A stretch of 64,000 nt of DNA from the NCBI RefSeq assembly GCF_905147045.1, contig NC_065906.1, positions 5,766,001-5,830,000 of the forward strand. The letters run 5' to 3'. The DNA comes from Nymphalis io. Lineage: Eukaryota > Arthropoda > Insecta > Lepidoptera > Nymphalidae. The position numbers and the translations under genes are program-made. Below the pieces are notes generated by a model. That model had not been told where the DNA came from. It worked only from the letters and a program-made list of their open reading frames with translations, and did not search any database. Positions 36,061 to 47,451 of this stretch are shown one piece after another (positions within the stretch are counted from its first letter, which is position 1; each line of letters starts with the position of its first letter).

Positions 36061-36544
36061 ACATAGAACGAGCTGGTCTCGTCCTTCGTCTGTCATTTAT
36101 TTCATGATTTCTTATTAGGTATTTCTCTTCAATTTAAAAATATTCTATTAATCTAACTAACAAATTGTCATATTGAATGAAGAGTTTCAAGTAAATTCTA
36201 AGTAAAACGTAAATTTTATTGCCAATATTGAAAAAATAAGAAATTAACAGAGGAGAGGAAAACAAAATATTTATATTCGTACTTTTAAATTTTATATTTT
36301 TGACATTTGTGAATGGAATCATATAAATCATATTAAGGTATCTATCATATCACACCCCAAACTGGAAAATAGTTTCTCGAAAAAAAGGACTAGGTAAGAA
36401 CTTACCGTGGTTTTGTAATCAAAAGAAGAATAAAATATAATTATGTTTCTTTTGTTAAGTTTTACTCTTAAGCTGTAATAATTATGATTTAAGATTGTAA
36501 GGATCATTATCCTAATTAAATAAAATAAAATAATGTTGGCATCT
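36061..36544. other. AT-rich gene-free stretch
   Basis: No feature recognised. Confidence 0.45.
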
Positions 36545-36598
36545 GTTTTTTCTGAACATTACAATCCAGATACCTGGATTGTTATGTTCAGAAAAAAC
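36545..36598. repeat. Inverted repeat, 25-bp arms, 4-nt loop
   Basis: 36545-36569 pairs with 36574-36598 with a single mismatch; loop ATAC. The right arm abuts a LINE 3' tail. Confidence 0.9.
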
Positions 36599-36712
36599 AA
36601 GGCAAGACTGAAGAGGTATATTCTAAGCAAGCGCGATTAATCTAAGACTACATTAGTACTTACCATCTGGTATGATGTATGGTAAGCCCATTATCAAAAA
36701 AAAAAGAATAAT
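36599..36712 (+). mobile_element. Jockey-type LINE 3' tail fragment
   Basis: 'attctaagcaagcgcgatta', 'atctaagactacattagtac', 'ttaccatctggtatgatgta' and an A-run resemble the 3' end at 34110-34215. It is the extreme 3' end only. Confidence 0.5.
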
Positions 36713-37142
36713 ATCGCTGTTTTTGGAGTTTTCAAAAGAGATCTTTAAAGAGAAAAATTATAAGTTACAAATAATGGTAATTCGTTATAGCTATGTTGTT
36801 TTGGGTGGTGTCAAATGTCAGCATCGGAAGGCATTGAAAAGATCAATCTATCAAAACTTATCACTTCGAAATCCGTTCCCTCCAGTTTGTTGTAAGAAAC
36901 TTAGTCGATAAATAATTTATATTATTGTTGGATTTCAGGAAGCAAATTAGTGACGAACAACAAACTTTGCTTCATTAAACAGCTACCCGTTTCAACTACG
37001 TTTCTGTCCGTACTCTCTACCAGTCCTCATATATCATTAAATTAACATCAGTTATCCTAAAATTAAATAAATACGTGTAGATTCATCAAAAATAAAGCTA
37101 TTAAAATTAATAGAAAACACAAAAGATGCGGCTTTTAATTTG

Positions 37143-37372
37143 TGGTAGGGCTTTGTGCAAAACAGCAGTACTTGGTATTGTAGTGTTCCGGTTTGAAGGG
37201 TGAGTCAGTGCAAGTACAGACACAAGGAACATAACATCTTAGTTCTCAAGGTTGGTGGCGCATTGGCGATGTAGGGGATGGCTAACATTTCTTACAATGC
37301 CAATGGGCGTTGGTGACCACTTACCATCAGGTGGCCCATATGCTCGTCCTACCTATAATATAAAAAAGATGA
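37143..37372 (+). repeat. Family D interspersed repeat, young-looking copy with internal deletion
   Basis: Very clear family D phrases: 'ggtagggctttgtgcaaaac', 'agcagtacttggtattgtag', 'gttccggtttgaagggtgag', 'aaggttggtggcgcattggc', 'gaccacttaccatcaggtgg', then an A-run. It lacks the 'gtctgggtaggtaccaccc' segment, so the deletion joins the 5' tip to 'aacagcagtactt'. Confidence 0.85.
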
Positions 37373-37399
37373 TTCAAAAGTCAAGCACTTAAATCGTCA

Positions 37400-37600
37400 T
37401 CTATACTATAATATTATATATATAATATTATATAATATTATATATATAAAGAAGGCGAAAAGTCTGTTTCGCCTTTTACGGCCAAAACACTGAATCGATT
37501 TTATTGTAATTTGGCATGAAGTAATCCCAAGGAAGGGTACTTTTTTATACCTAACATCGGCCCCTTCTCCTCCCCTAAAACACGAGCGAATCCAAATATA
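37400..37600 (+). repeat. Decayed transposon relic
   Basis: After a palindromic AT tract, 'gaaggcgaaaagtctgtttc', 'gccaaaacactgaatcgatt' and 'tgtaatttggcatgaagtaa' resemble widespread lepidopteran transposon relics. Family uncertain. Confidence 0.4.
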
Positions 37601-38369
37601 AATATATAAAATAATAATTCGAGTAATTAATACATGAGGTTTGAATGTACTTAAATAAATAAAGATTAATTATGACGAGACACGAAATTGGATCGAGTTG
37701 TAAATAAATAATTGGAATAAGCCGGACGACGACAAAGACCGATGAGATTAACGAACTCCGCCATCATTTCATTATCGTATCTAGAGGCACATCATTAATA
37801 AAAATATAAATCCATCATTAAATCAACGGTATATTTTTACCTTGCTTTTAACTTTTGTTTTTGTATATTATATGATATGTTATATCCACTCCGTTACTTA
37901 CAAATTCAAAGTTAATATTTGTCTGTACAAATGTATATAATTCGATGTGCCGAATCCCGTGCATGTACGCGAAATGAGATCGAAATAAATTTCGCATAAT
38001 TTTAGTAAGCTCCTCGAAAACCGCAGTATCTGTTCTTTAGGATTATAATGATGTCGTGATCCCTTATCGCGTTGTTTCATCTTCATCCAGAACCAATATA
38101 CTCAATATTGATTCTGGATGGAGATGACAATTGTATTGTTGTATGTGTCTATTTTGCAAAAGCTTTTGGGCTTAGGTAGCTATTTATGCGACGGATGTAG
38201 TACTTTTTCTTCTTTCTATATTTGTTGCAAGTTCGTCTATCCGACATTTAGCTGGATCTTAAGTATTTGAATTAGAACGTGTTTAGGACAAAATTTATTA
38301 ATTGTAGTATCTAAATTTCCATTACATCTAATATCTATCATAATATTATATTTTGCCTGATTGTATTTC
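37601..38369. other. AT-rich gene-free stretch with one hairpin
   Basis: Apart from the inverted repeat at 38078-38126 nothing is recognised. Confidence 0.4.
38078..38126. repeat. Inverted repeat, 22-bp arms, 5-nt loop
   Basis: 38078-38099 pairs with 38105-38126 with two mismatches. Confidence 0.85.
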
Positions 38370-38515
38370 TAGATAGGCACGACGTTGGTGTCTTCAGATC
38401 CAGAGTAAACAGGTTTCTTCTAATCAAGCGTGCTACAACCTAGGTCGTGTCGATGCTTTACATCAGGCAAGTCAACGGTCAAACGCTGGCATATAAATAA
38501 TTTAAAAAAAAATAT
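38370..38515 (+). mobile_element. Jockey-type LINE 3' end fragment
   Basis: Translates in part to GVFRSRVNRFLL, the end of a Jockey-like ORF2, followed by 'acatcaggcaagtcaacggt' and an A-run. Confidence 0.65.
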
Positions 38516-39171
38516 CATTTATGAAAAAAATAACTGTTGTTCTTTAAGCAAATCACCACTAATAATACGTGTTAGATGATAACACACCACGGGAATTAAA
38601 CGATCGTTTCCAGGTCATTTTATATAATATATATTATAATGTTATTATTATTGTGTCGTAAAACAGCAAATGAGGAACAAATTTTCGTCCTTATACTTTT
38701 ATTTCATCATATATTATATAATTAAGGTTTTAAGTTTTACATAGTTTTAATTGGTGAAAGATTTTTGTCAATCAATAAGTAAATGTAATGCTCATATTAT
38801 ATTAGCTCATTTCATATAAGTTTTAACTTGGACTTTACAACTTCATATATTAATTGTGTTTTTTATTGCTACTACACATTTAGTTCGTGTTAACAGAAGC
38901 TGTTCTTTACTCAAAATAATAAGTAATAGTTTATTGTAGATTTATTTTATCAGATTTTTTAGTGCGTGCGTATTTTATTTTGATTGATATTTTCGACTAC
39001 TTCATTTTTCTAAGGGATTTTGATCTTGCTTAACTTGTACGACCCTTGCTGTCATAACTGGACTTGAATAATCTTTCAAAGACTTGGACTCATTATTTTT
39101 GTGGGAGGGCCGTTAGTCTTACCCTTAAGATATTGACACTAAGGATCCTAATATAGAAAAAAAAAATACGG
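38516..39171. other. AT-rich gene-free stretch
   Basis: No feature recognised. Confidence 0.45.
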
Positions 39172-39250
39172 GAGCAGTCAGTTACGCAGGAGATACTTCA
39201 GTGCACAAGCGTATGCGCAAAACGCAGGTGCATAACCTCGTCTTCCCCTT
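39172..39250 (-). mobile_element. SINE B internal fragment
   Basis: 'gttacgcaggagatacttca...gtgcacaagcgtatgcgcaa' matches the reverse SINE B body, then passes into the GC-rich block. Confidence 0.55.
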
Positions 39251-39560
39251 CCTTGATCCAGTGGAACGGAAACGGGAACGACTGGAGGAAGGATCTGATG
39301 ATGTGTCTGGCCGACAGTAACTGTGCGCCTTCTGCTGTCGCCCTAGGCCGTCCACCTTGCCTAGCTACCTCGCCAGTTCCATCAAGCCCGATTGCATATC
39401 TGCGTTGGGTTGCCTTCCCCGCCGAGGTAGACTTTATGCATTAAGCGGGAAGGATCCGCTTATAGGTCCACCATTCTGGCAAACCCCCCTCAACCAGGCT
39501 TAGCCCGCGAGCCAACGCGGTTACCAGGGTGTGGCCGCTGCATGCACTACAGCTTCTTCC
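39251..39560. other. GC-rich block of unknown origin
   Basis: Sharply GC-rich against AT-rich flanks: 'gccctaggccgtccaccttg', 'ccgccgaggtagac', 'cgagccaacgcggttaccag'. A 63-codon plus-strand frame (39253-39444) has no recognisable domain. It sits where a SINE B copy breaks off, so it is probably a transposon piece, but I do not recognise it. Confidence 0.4.
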
Positions 39561-40536
39561 TAATACCTAGGATCCTAATACCTAATTTACGAATATAATA
39601 AATCTATACAAAAATATGCAATGCATGTTAAAAATCAACTGTTTTGTAGAATTTGCAATAACGGTTTGTATTATGCTATTAGATATTGAATAAGCACTAA
39701 AGATCGAATTTTGTGTTTTTTTAAATAACTTCGTGATAAGTTTGAGGTTTAGTACTTAGTCAATGCAATAATTATTTAAAAACATGTTCAATTTTAGGCC
39801 CTATACGAAGTGAAGCAGTATCTCTAAAGAAAATCTGTAACGAGAATCAAATTATTTTCATGCACTTAATTGAAATATGATATCTTTTGACAATTGCGGC
39901 AAAAAATTATGAACATAAAATACACGTAACATTCCCATTTATGTCACTGAAAACTGTAATACGTGTTTAACAGAGCATGTAAAAGAATGAAAGTAGTTGG
40001 ACAAGTGTAGCGTCACGGTTGAGCAAATTGATGTTCCTAATGGCCGCCATTACATTGTGTGCGCTCGATCGAACATGGAGGTCGAAGAACGCGCCCGGAT
40101 CAGCGTCCAAAATAGGATATATGAAAGCCCATATTCATATATTTGTAAAACCTTGTGATTCCTAAAAACCGTTTCGCATTTCTATATCATTTATTTTTAT
40201 TCGTAAACACGAATCGAAATCGAATAAGTATTCGATTTATTCGTTCCTTTTAGAAACTTTTCAGCTCCGTCTTTAAAGCACCCAATAGGTAGAAGAGATT
40301 AACTTGATTCTCCTAAAACGTTGATTTAAATTACGAATACCTTTTTGGCCTTAGTCCGTTTTACTAATCGCAATATGAATCTATATATAAAACATGCTTT
40401 TCTTAATGAAAATATTTAATTTATATTATAATATTTAATTTATATTTTAAAAGTGACACGTGTTAAAATATAAAAGTATATAATTTAAAAAGTTCAATAT
40501 ATAATATATATATATAGCTCCAAGTTAAGTTATATT
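39561..40536. other. AT-rich stretch with a small GC-richer segment
   Basis: About 40000-40110 is GC-richer ('aatggccgccattacattgt', 'aagaacgcgcccggatcagc') and appears single-copy. No coding signal. Confidence 0.3.
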
Positions 40537-40775
40537 CTAGGTTTGAGACTGGTAACCCAGTGGCTACAACACATGGGTTCGAACCCGGGCAAGCACTACT
40601 GAATTTTTATTTGCTTAATTTGTTTTTTATAGTTCATACTTTATAGGTAATCTGGTGCTCGGCGGTGAAATAACATTGTGAGAAAACCTGTACCGGATGA
40701 ATATTTTTCACATAGCTTAGTAGATTAAACTCTAAAATTTTTCAAAAGAGCCCAGTAGTGGGATTTTTGGTAATA
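40537..40775 (+). mobile_element. SINE A, diverged copy with damaged head
   Basis: 'gtggctacaacacatgggtt', 'cgaacccgggcaagcactac', 'tggtgctcggcggtgaaata', 'cccagtagtgggat'. Box B survives; box A is damaged. Confidence 0.65.
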
Positions 40776-41404
40776 ACAATTAACATTAACATTGTAGAGG
40801 ATAATTACGAAATGGTGACGTTGTTATATTTTCGTCTTCGAAGTTTTCGAGTGTAGTTATATCAAATAATAAAATTATAAAAGTAAAGAACTTTCGATCA
40901 AGTTTTGTTTATTTAATTAAAGTGTTTTATTAAATTTAAAAGTTATTTTGAGCAAGTTTAATATGAACCTTATTTATTGAAGTTGTCTTACACCCTTTCA
41001 TTAACTTAATTTCGTTTAAAAATTAATGTAATGCCATCTTTGAATTGAATTGAAATGCATTTCAATCGTAACTTTCTTTAGGACATCGTTTACTTTTTGT
41101 GTTTGCTCAATTCATCTTGTTCTCGAGGGCAAGGGAACTTTCTTTTAAAACTTTCTCGTTAAGAGGAGAAATTTCCCAGCGGTGGGACTGTGTCCTTTTT
41201 ATTGACTTCCAAATAATGTGGAACTAGGAAATGTAATATTTTACACAATTTGATTGCACATTTATATGCTCAAGAATGTTTTTTTTTTGGAAGCATTAGA
41301 TATATTTTTTAAAATAACTCATATTTCATATTCACAGAGGCTTAATATATAATTGATGGTAACAGCAAACATTGAGTAATTGGTACAGCTGAAGTGAATC
41401 GGTT
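40776..41404. other. AT-rich stretch with a SINE A scrap
   Basis: At 41135-41195 'aagaggagaaatttcccagc...ggtgggactg' is a SINE A 3' fragment. Otherwise nothing recognised. Confidence 0.4.
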
Positions 41405-41608
41405 CGCTTGCATTAGCTAGTCGCGTGCATTAGTTCGTCTGACTTGGGCTAACTTCCGTTCGAATCTGGAAGCTTGTTACTGTGACTCCTGCGGCTTGCG
41501 CCGGATAACATTGTGTTAAAGATTTAAACTATTTGCAGTTAAACCTGCTACATGCTACGAAAGCGATGCAACTTGACGTTGAGTTATGTGCCCGCTGAGT
41601 TTCCTTGG
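41405..41608 (-). repeat. Dispersed repeat H, copy 2
   Basis: Inverted copy of 10645-10860; shared phrases include 'cggcttgcgccggataacat' (41491 onward) and 'gctacgaaagcgatgcaact'. Confidence 0.75.
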
Positions 41609-42904
41609 TGTTTTCTGTTGTGAACAATAATTAGCATTGTTTCTACTGACAGCTTGTTAATGGTCGCTTGGTTGAAATATATTTGAGAAATGAACAATAG
41701 CTAGGATCATTTACGTTTGTTAATTAAGTTTAAAAATAAATTTAATTATGTAATATAATACAGCATACATAAATAGCTATATTAATCTATTTGAATACTT
41801 CAAAGTTCAAAGTGACGTATAAAATGATATATTGAATATTTTAAGATGTAAGTGGAGTGTAGATGTAAGTAGTATATAGTTGTGTGTATATAAAATATCT
41901 CATATGGGTATTAATTCTAGTTTCATAAATGCTAGAATGGCGATATTTTAATTACAGGTTTATTTATACGTCGATTAACTTTCTCTATCTAATTCAGTTT
42001 TACAATTCTCGGTATTATGTATTAGCGCGTTCCTCCTAACTTCATTTCTTGCAGCGTTATCTAAAATAAATTTCATATTTGATGAATTATTTTTAATCGC
42101 GAAGGTATTCCTCCTTACGTGACACTACAAACGAATGCTAAGAGCGTGTTGAGATGTGGTAGTACGTTTATATAACACTAGCTGTGTATCCGATGGGATT
42201 TCTCATTGGAGCTCGACTGTTGTCTGTGTTGTTTCTCTTGAGTTCTCATGTAACGTGCTCTGCTATTCCTACTTTTTTAACTAACGATTCTGGTCGCGGC
42301 GAGGAATTAGTTTTGCATAAAACTATACATTAAAGAGACTAAAGATAGTACTTCCACGTTTCCAGCTACAAGAATGACACACTTTCTACCTAAACTTTCG
42401 TCTCTGATTTAAGTACTTATGGTATAAATTTATTTTATATAAATGAAGTTATTATATAGTTAGTTGCGTAGAAACATAATTTAAATATTTTTAGACAAGG
42501 CATACAATATTTTCCATAAGATTAATAATTAATTGATATGTATTAATTGATTTTCTTACATCATGGTTAAATTGAACTATATATAATATAATGTAATAAA
42601 AAACAAATTATTAGTAAAAAGTGTAGTACCTACAGCATCTTATGTTTATTATTTTTATTTAAATGTGATTATCGAAACGGTTGTAACATATCTCTTAATT
42701 TAATCTTTTAAAAGGACTATTTCATAAGAGCTTGGAAGAGGTGAAGAATTAATTCATATTAATATGTGAGCCGATTACGGTTAGTGGAAATAATATCTAC
42801 ATTCTGGCATCTATTTGAAATCGGGACAAGTTCCATGAAGTCTTTCATTGTTATGATTCATTTCCCGCTAAAGGCTTTTTTTAATGGGTACGCGCAAATC
42901 AGCC
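41609..42904. other. AT-rich gene-free stretch
   Basis: About 42000-42330 is a little GC-richer and apparently single-copy. No coding frame or repeat is recognised. Confidence 0.35.
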
Positions 42905-43132
42905 ACCTTGTGTTAATCACCCATAGACATTGGCGCTGTAAGAAATATTAACCGTTCCTTACATCACCAATGCGCTACAACTTGAGAACTAAGATAATAT
43001 TATTATCTCTTGTGCCTATAGTCACTCTCACTTTTCAAACCGGAACACAACAATAAGTTGTGCTATTTAGCAGTAGAACATCTGACGAGCGGTTTTTATA
43101 TCCAGACGGACTTGCGAAGCCCTACCACAAAA
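42905..43132 (-). repeat. Family D interspersed repeat
   Basis: 'acccatagacattggcgctg', 'taagaaatattaaccgttcc', 'caaaccggaacacaacaata', 'gacggacttgcgaagcccta'. Confidence 0.75.
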
Positions 43133-43674
43133 TACATACAAGTTAAGCTTCGAAATGATATAAGAAATCAAGGAATGATTCTTTTTTTAAATTAGAATTG
43201 AGCATTTGAAGTCAAAAGTCGTAGACATATATCGTCTTTTCATTCTCGAGAAACAATAAAATTTTCAAATCACGCATATCTGCTTTAATATGTTGTAGAC
43301 ATCCCGTAGGCCTTTTATTACAGACTTTAAATGCCGTTGCGAGTTTTATGACGGCTTGGAATAACAAACTGATTTGAATTTATAACGTTCTTAACATGTT
43401 CGTGCGGTAATCGCAAGTCGAGGATTTTGATTGATGTTATTATGACTTTCATGATGTTTAAATTATTGTTGATTGAACACAAATGCCTATTATATTAAAT
43501 TTTTATCAATTAAATAATATAAAATGCTATTGTCGATATCTTATTTAAAATGTGGGAATGTATTCCCATTTGTTTTTTATTGAATTAATTTTGTGAGCAT
43601 ATAAAAATTATAAGAAATTGTTGATGTTGTTTTGTTGCGTCAAAAACAGTTGTCGTTTTGAAATTTATGAAAGT

Positions 43675-43676
<2 letters not shown>
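43133..43676. other. AT-rich gene-free stretch
   Basis: No feature recognised. Confidence 0.45.

Positions 43677-43709
<33 letters not shown>
43677..43709. repeat. (TG)n microsatellite
   Basis: An uninterrupted TG dinucleotide run. Confidence 0.95.
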
Positions 43710-43710
<1 letters not shown>

Positions 43711-43981
43711 TGAAGACGTTATATACATATAACATATCATTGATATTATTATTCTTTAGAATTGTTTTAATTTTATTTTTAGCGTGTATTTCGTCAATTG
43801 AATGGCTTGTATTCCATTAGGATATTATTAGTGCTAGTTGACAGACCCGTTAGAGCTGGTTTACATAATGTTAGACAGTTTTGACTCAGTGTTGTTCACA
43901 CTATACATTAGAGCTACGAGAGTATCGATTGATAAATAATATTATTATATATAAAAGCGTTTGATAATGACTTCTGACCAG

Positions 43982-44117
43982 ATTGTTCCCAAGGTTGCTT
44001 GCACTTTGTCAATGTATCTGGTGCTTAATATTTCTAACAATGCTAATGTCTATGGACGGTAGTGATCACTTACTATCAGGCGCATTTGCCACCTACCTAT
44101 TTTAAATTTAAAAAAAG
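43982..44117 (+). repeat. Family D 3' part
   Basis: 'ttgttcccaaggttgcttgc', 'tgctaatgtctatggacggt', 'cacttactatcaggcgc', 'cacctacctat' and an A-run. Confidence 0.65.
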
Positions 44118-44599
44118 GTTTCCGTATATAGATTTTGTTAATATCCCTATGTTACGCTTACAAATGATAATCACAATAATAATGACGAATGTGTATATAT
44201 CTCAGTATAGTTCATATTAACATTTAATATAATTAAAATTACTATCACTAAATTTCAATTCAATTTAATTTTGTTATCATATTGTAATTTTAGACTTCTT
44301 TTTGATATTTTTGTGCTATAAGAATGTATTTATATATTGTTATCATATGTTAATAATGACAAAATGTAATTATTGTTATATTTTGGTTACTTAGTTGATA
44401 TAGAATTAATAATAAGCATCCTGTAATTACCTGTAATTGAAAGTGCAATTAATCTTGTGCAGCTTATATTGTGTGTTATTATGTATAAAATTGTAATATT
44501 TGTTGGTAGTTCGATATTAAATAAATAAATGTGAATTGGTAATCAATCACTTTTCGGGATTTAATTAGTTATGTAGGAAAGTGTATAAATATTTAATAA
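44118..44599. other. AT-rich gene-free stretch
   Basis: No feature recognised. Confidence 0.5.
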
Positions 44600-44795
44600 T
44601 ATTATGGACTAGTTAGACCCGCGGCTCTGTCCGCGTATTCCACGTATGTTCTGGAGGAGGTGTGGCAGATGTTACTATCCATTTCTGTACCTCTGACCAT
44701 GTGTATCAAAAATTTCATGATGACTGTCTTGAAAGTGTAACAAACAAAATTAGGTTCGCATTTATAATATTCGTTAGTTAGGTTATATAACTATC
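44600..44795 (+). repeat. Decayed lepidopteran repeat relic
   Basis: 'gacccgcggctctgtccgcg', 'atcaaaaatttcatgatgac', 'aaagtgtaacaaacaaaatt', 'aggttcgcatttataatatt' match the general pattern of a very common decayed repeat whose tail is also seen at 5255-5350. Confidence 0.45.
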
Positions 44796-45444
44796 AATAT
44801 AAAGAATTACATAAATATGCATATTCAACTCGTAACAGTTACAGTGACATGAACGTTACGTACGGGTTGCATTCAAATTCGACCTTGAAATTACTCTCAT
44901 CGCATCCAAAGAAGTTTCTTTTTAGCATAATGTATGAAACGTAAAAATAAGATTGTCTGAAAAAAAAATCTCGAAATATACGTTCAAACACCGTTTTAAA
45001 TTCAGCTCAAATAATGAACATGAAATTCAGTTTTCACTATGTATTTTTGTAGTGCACTTTTCAGCAGCTCTAGACGTACAAATAGGGAGGAAATTTTTAT
45101 CGTCGCTTCTAAATGAATCCGGTATTAAGCACATTAGGTTTGCGCAAGAAGATACAAAGATTAGACGACGTATACGTATATTGGGAGCTAAACCCCGCTG
45201 CGACGGTTCTCGTAAAGACGCCAATATTTTCCAATGATTGCCGCTTTATTGTGTAGAGATGTTCATTACTCATTTTTTATTTTAGTTACAAGTGGTTATA
45301 CTTATTTGATTTATATTGATGTTTATTAAATATTAAGCTGTTTTGTCGTTTTGTTTATATTTAATGTGAAAAAAAAATTATTATATTTTATCAATTATAA
45401 TTTAGTTAATTAGCTTATAATTTAAATAAAACAATGGATATGGA
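44796..45444. other. Gene-free stretch with an uncharacterised open frame
   Basis: A 94-codon plus-strand frame (44953-45237, start MSEKKISKYTFKHRFKFSSN) overlaps a 65-codon minus-strand frame. No domain is recognised in either, and neither has convincing splice or initiation support. Confidence 0.2.
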
Positions 45445-45639
45445 TCAATCTGTCGAAGCTCGGAATGCGTTAAAGCTCCCGGCATTCCACCTTTGAATAC
45501 AGTTGGGGCACGTTCCCTGGAGGACCCTTAAGTTGTGTTCACCGATCCACGTCTCCACGTTACTTTTCCTTCCGACCCTATATCCAACATTATTTTGGTA
45601 TATATACGTGACCAAGTCGTTGCCAAATAAAATAAGTGA
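45445..45639 (-). other. Coding-like open block, possible exon, unrecognised
   Basis: On the minus strand a frame is open from 45666 to a TGA at 45445-45447. A T-rich tract ending in AG (45641-45640) could be a splice acceptor, placing the exon start at 45639. The peptide includes LILFGNDLVTYIYQNNVGYR, SNVETWIGEHN and GTCPNCIQRWNAGSF, with a CPNC pair. It is GC-richer than its flanks and reads like protein. It has no ATG of its own in frame. It could be an exon, an unrecognised transposon fragment, or a chance frame. Confidence 0.25.
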
Positions 45640-45666
45640 CTTAAAAACATAACATTTAAATGTCCG

Positions 45667-47375
45667 TTATTTTCGTCAACTCTAGACATAAAATCAAATA
45701 TATTATGATAAGAAATTTCAAACGGGCCAGAGCGGTATCCAGCATTACATAAGACGTAATCGACAAGAAAACTCCATAACTTTCTAATTGCTTTTTACCT
45801 CGATAGGCTCATGCTTTTAGTGAAATTGCTTATTTTGTTAATGAATTACAGAACGTCATAACTTTTCCTTTCAAGCCACGACTCCTTGAGGCTAATATAA
45901 ATATTAAGACCATACATATTCAAAGTCTACTCAGAAATCTGATAAATATAATAACGCCTTAATTCTATTGTCAAAAATTAATTTATTCTTAATTTATTAG
46001 TCAAAAGGTGTCATTGATTTCGTTGAGATTTAATTTAAATGAAGAATGAACACTAAGGAAACTACATCAAAAACGTTTAATATTGTAACGTTACATGTTA
46101 AAACGTTGTACTGGAATGAGATCTCTAAATTACTTTATTCATAACATAAAGAGGTTTTACTTAAAAATAAATTATAATAAAATAAGTTTTTCTGGTCCTT
46201 CTTGGAATTAAACAATTTTTAAAAGAACCACAATTTAAATACGCGTGACGTTCATCGACCTACATTTCTGCTAGGTAAAATTTCCACAACTTGTGGTGTT
46301 TAGCGTACGGACGAAATGTGTTAGAGTTTGTTATGTTTCTGTTACTCGAGTCTACATTATTTTAAAGTTTACTGAAAAAACTTTGCGTTATAATTTGGAA
46401 CAGGTAGCGCTGCGGACACGTATAGGCGCGACGCACAAAAGAATTTCAATTTGGTGCCGTATCGCGCAACCCTTTTCAACTTTACAAAGTAATTTCCTGA
46501 CGCGAAATTGATTTGTTGGCTTCGTGGTTTTTGTTTGTTGCGGCAACTGTGGTTTAATTAAAGTGGAAAAAATGTTACCTTGTTATGCTTTTCTCGTTTG
46601 CCGACAACGACCACTTTTCACCAAGTAACGGTTTGTTAGCGCTCGTCCTGTGAAACGCCAGACAGATGGACGATAAAGCGAGATTAATAGACCCACCGCA
46701 ACGGAGTCTGCCCTAAAAACATCTATAAATTACTTTGTAATAGTGATGCTTGAGGGCCGCGTCACGATATTGGATAGCATTATCTGTTGAATATATCTTC
46801 TAAGATGGGTATTTTACGACAAATTGTTCAGGATCGTAAAATAAATATTCAACTTAATCTCTTATTTTATTATTTTTAAAAATTATCTAATATTACAACC
46901 TAAATCGCCAGTAAAACTTTGAATATTATATTTAAAAAATGTAAACGTAGTTTTTCCACTGCGCATCGACAAGACTACGTCGTGTAAACATTCTCATATG
47001 ATAAATGAGTAATATTCATAACAAAATAATCATATAAATAACTCGTATTACACGCGAGTATAAAATGATTTCGCAACATGAAAATGCATCTTGATATATA
47101 CGTATCAAATTACTTTAGAATACGCTGGCGTGATTTAATATATTAACATTACAGCCTCGAAACTCGGCGCGAGTGACGTTAATATGACAAATAATTTCCT
47201 CCGAAGCCTACCTCCGGTGGCGTTGAAATACGTTGAATATGGTAATCATTTCCCTTGTGCTTTGCTCGTACCATACCGTCACTTAAACTTAGAAATACTT
47301 CGGTATTTCAATCATTTGCGCACCGACGTATTATGATCGAGTCATTAGAGAGGCATGCGTAGCAACACAAATATT
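45667..47375. other. Gene-free stretch with GC-richer islands
   Basis: Islands at about 46230-46700 and 47120-47300 are GC-richer and apparently single-copy. The short frame at 46293-46511 has no recognisable domain. Possible regulatory DNA; no direct proof. Confidence 0.25.
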
Positions 47376-47451
47376 AGGTCCTTACATATGAAATTGGCGT
47401 TTTGTACGGGAGGAATATAAAGTCAATTTTTTTTTTGTAAAATATATTTAA

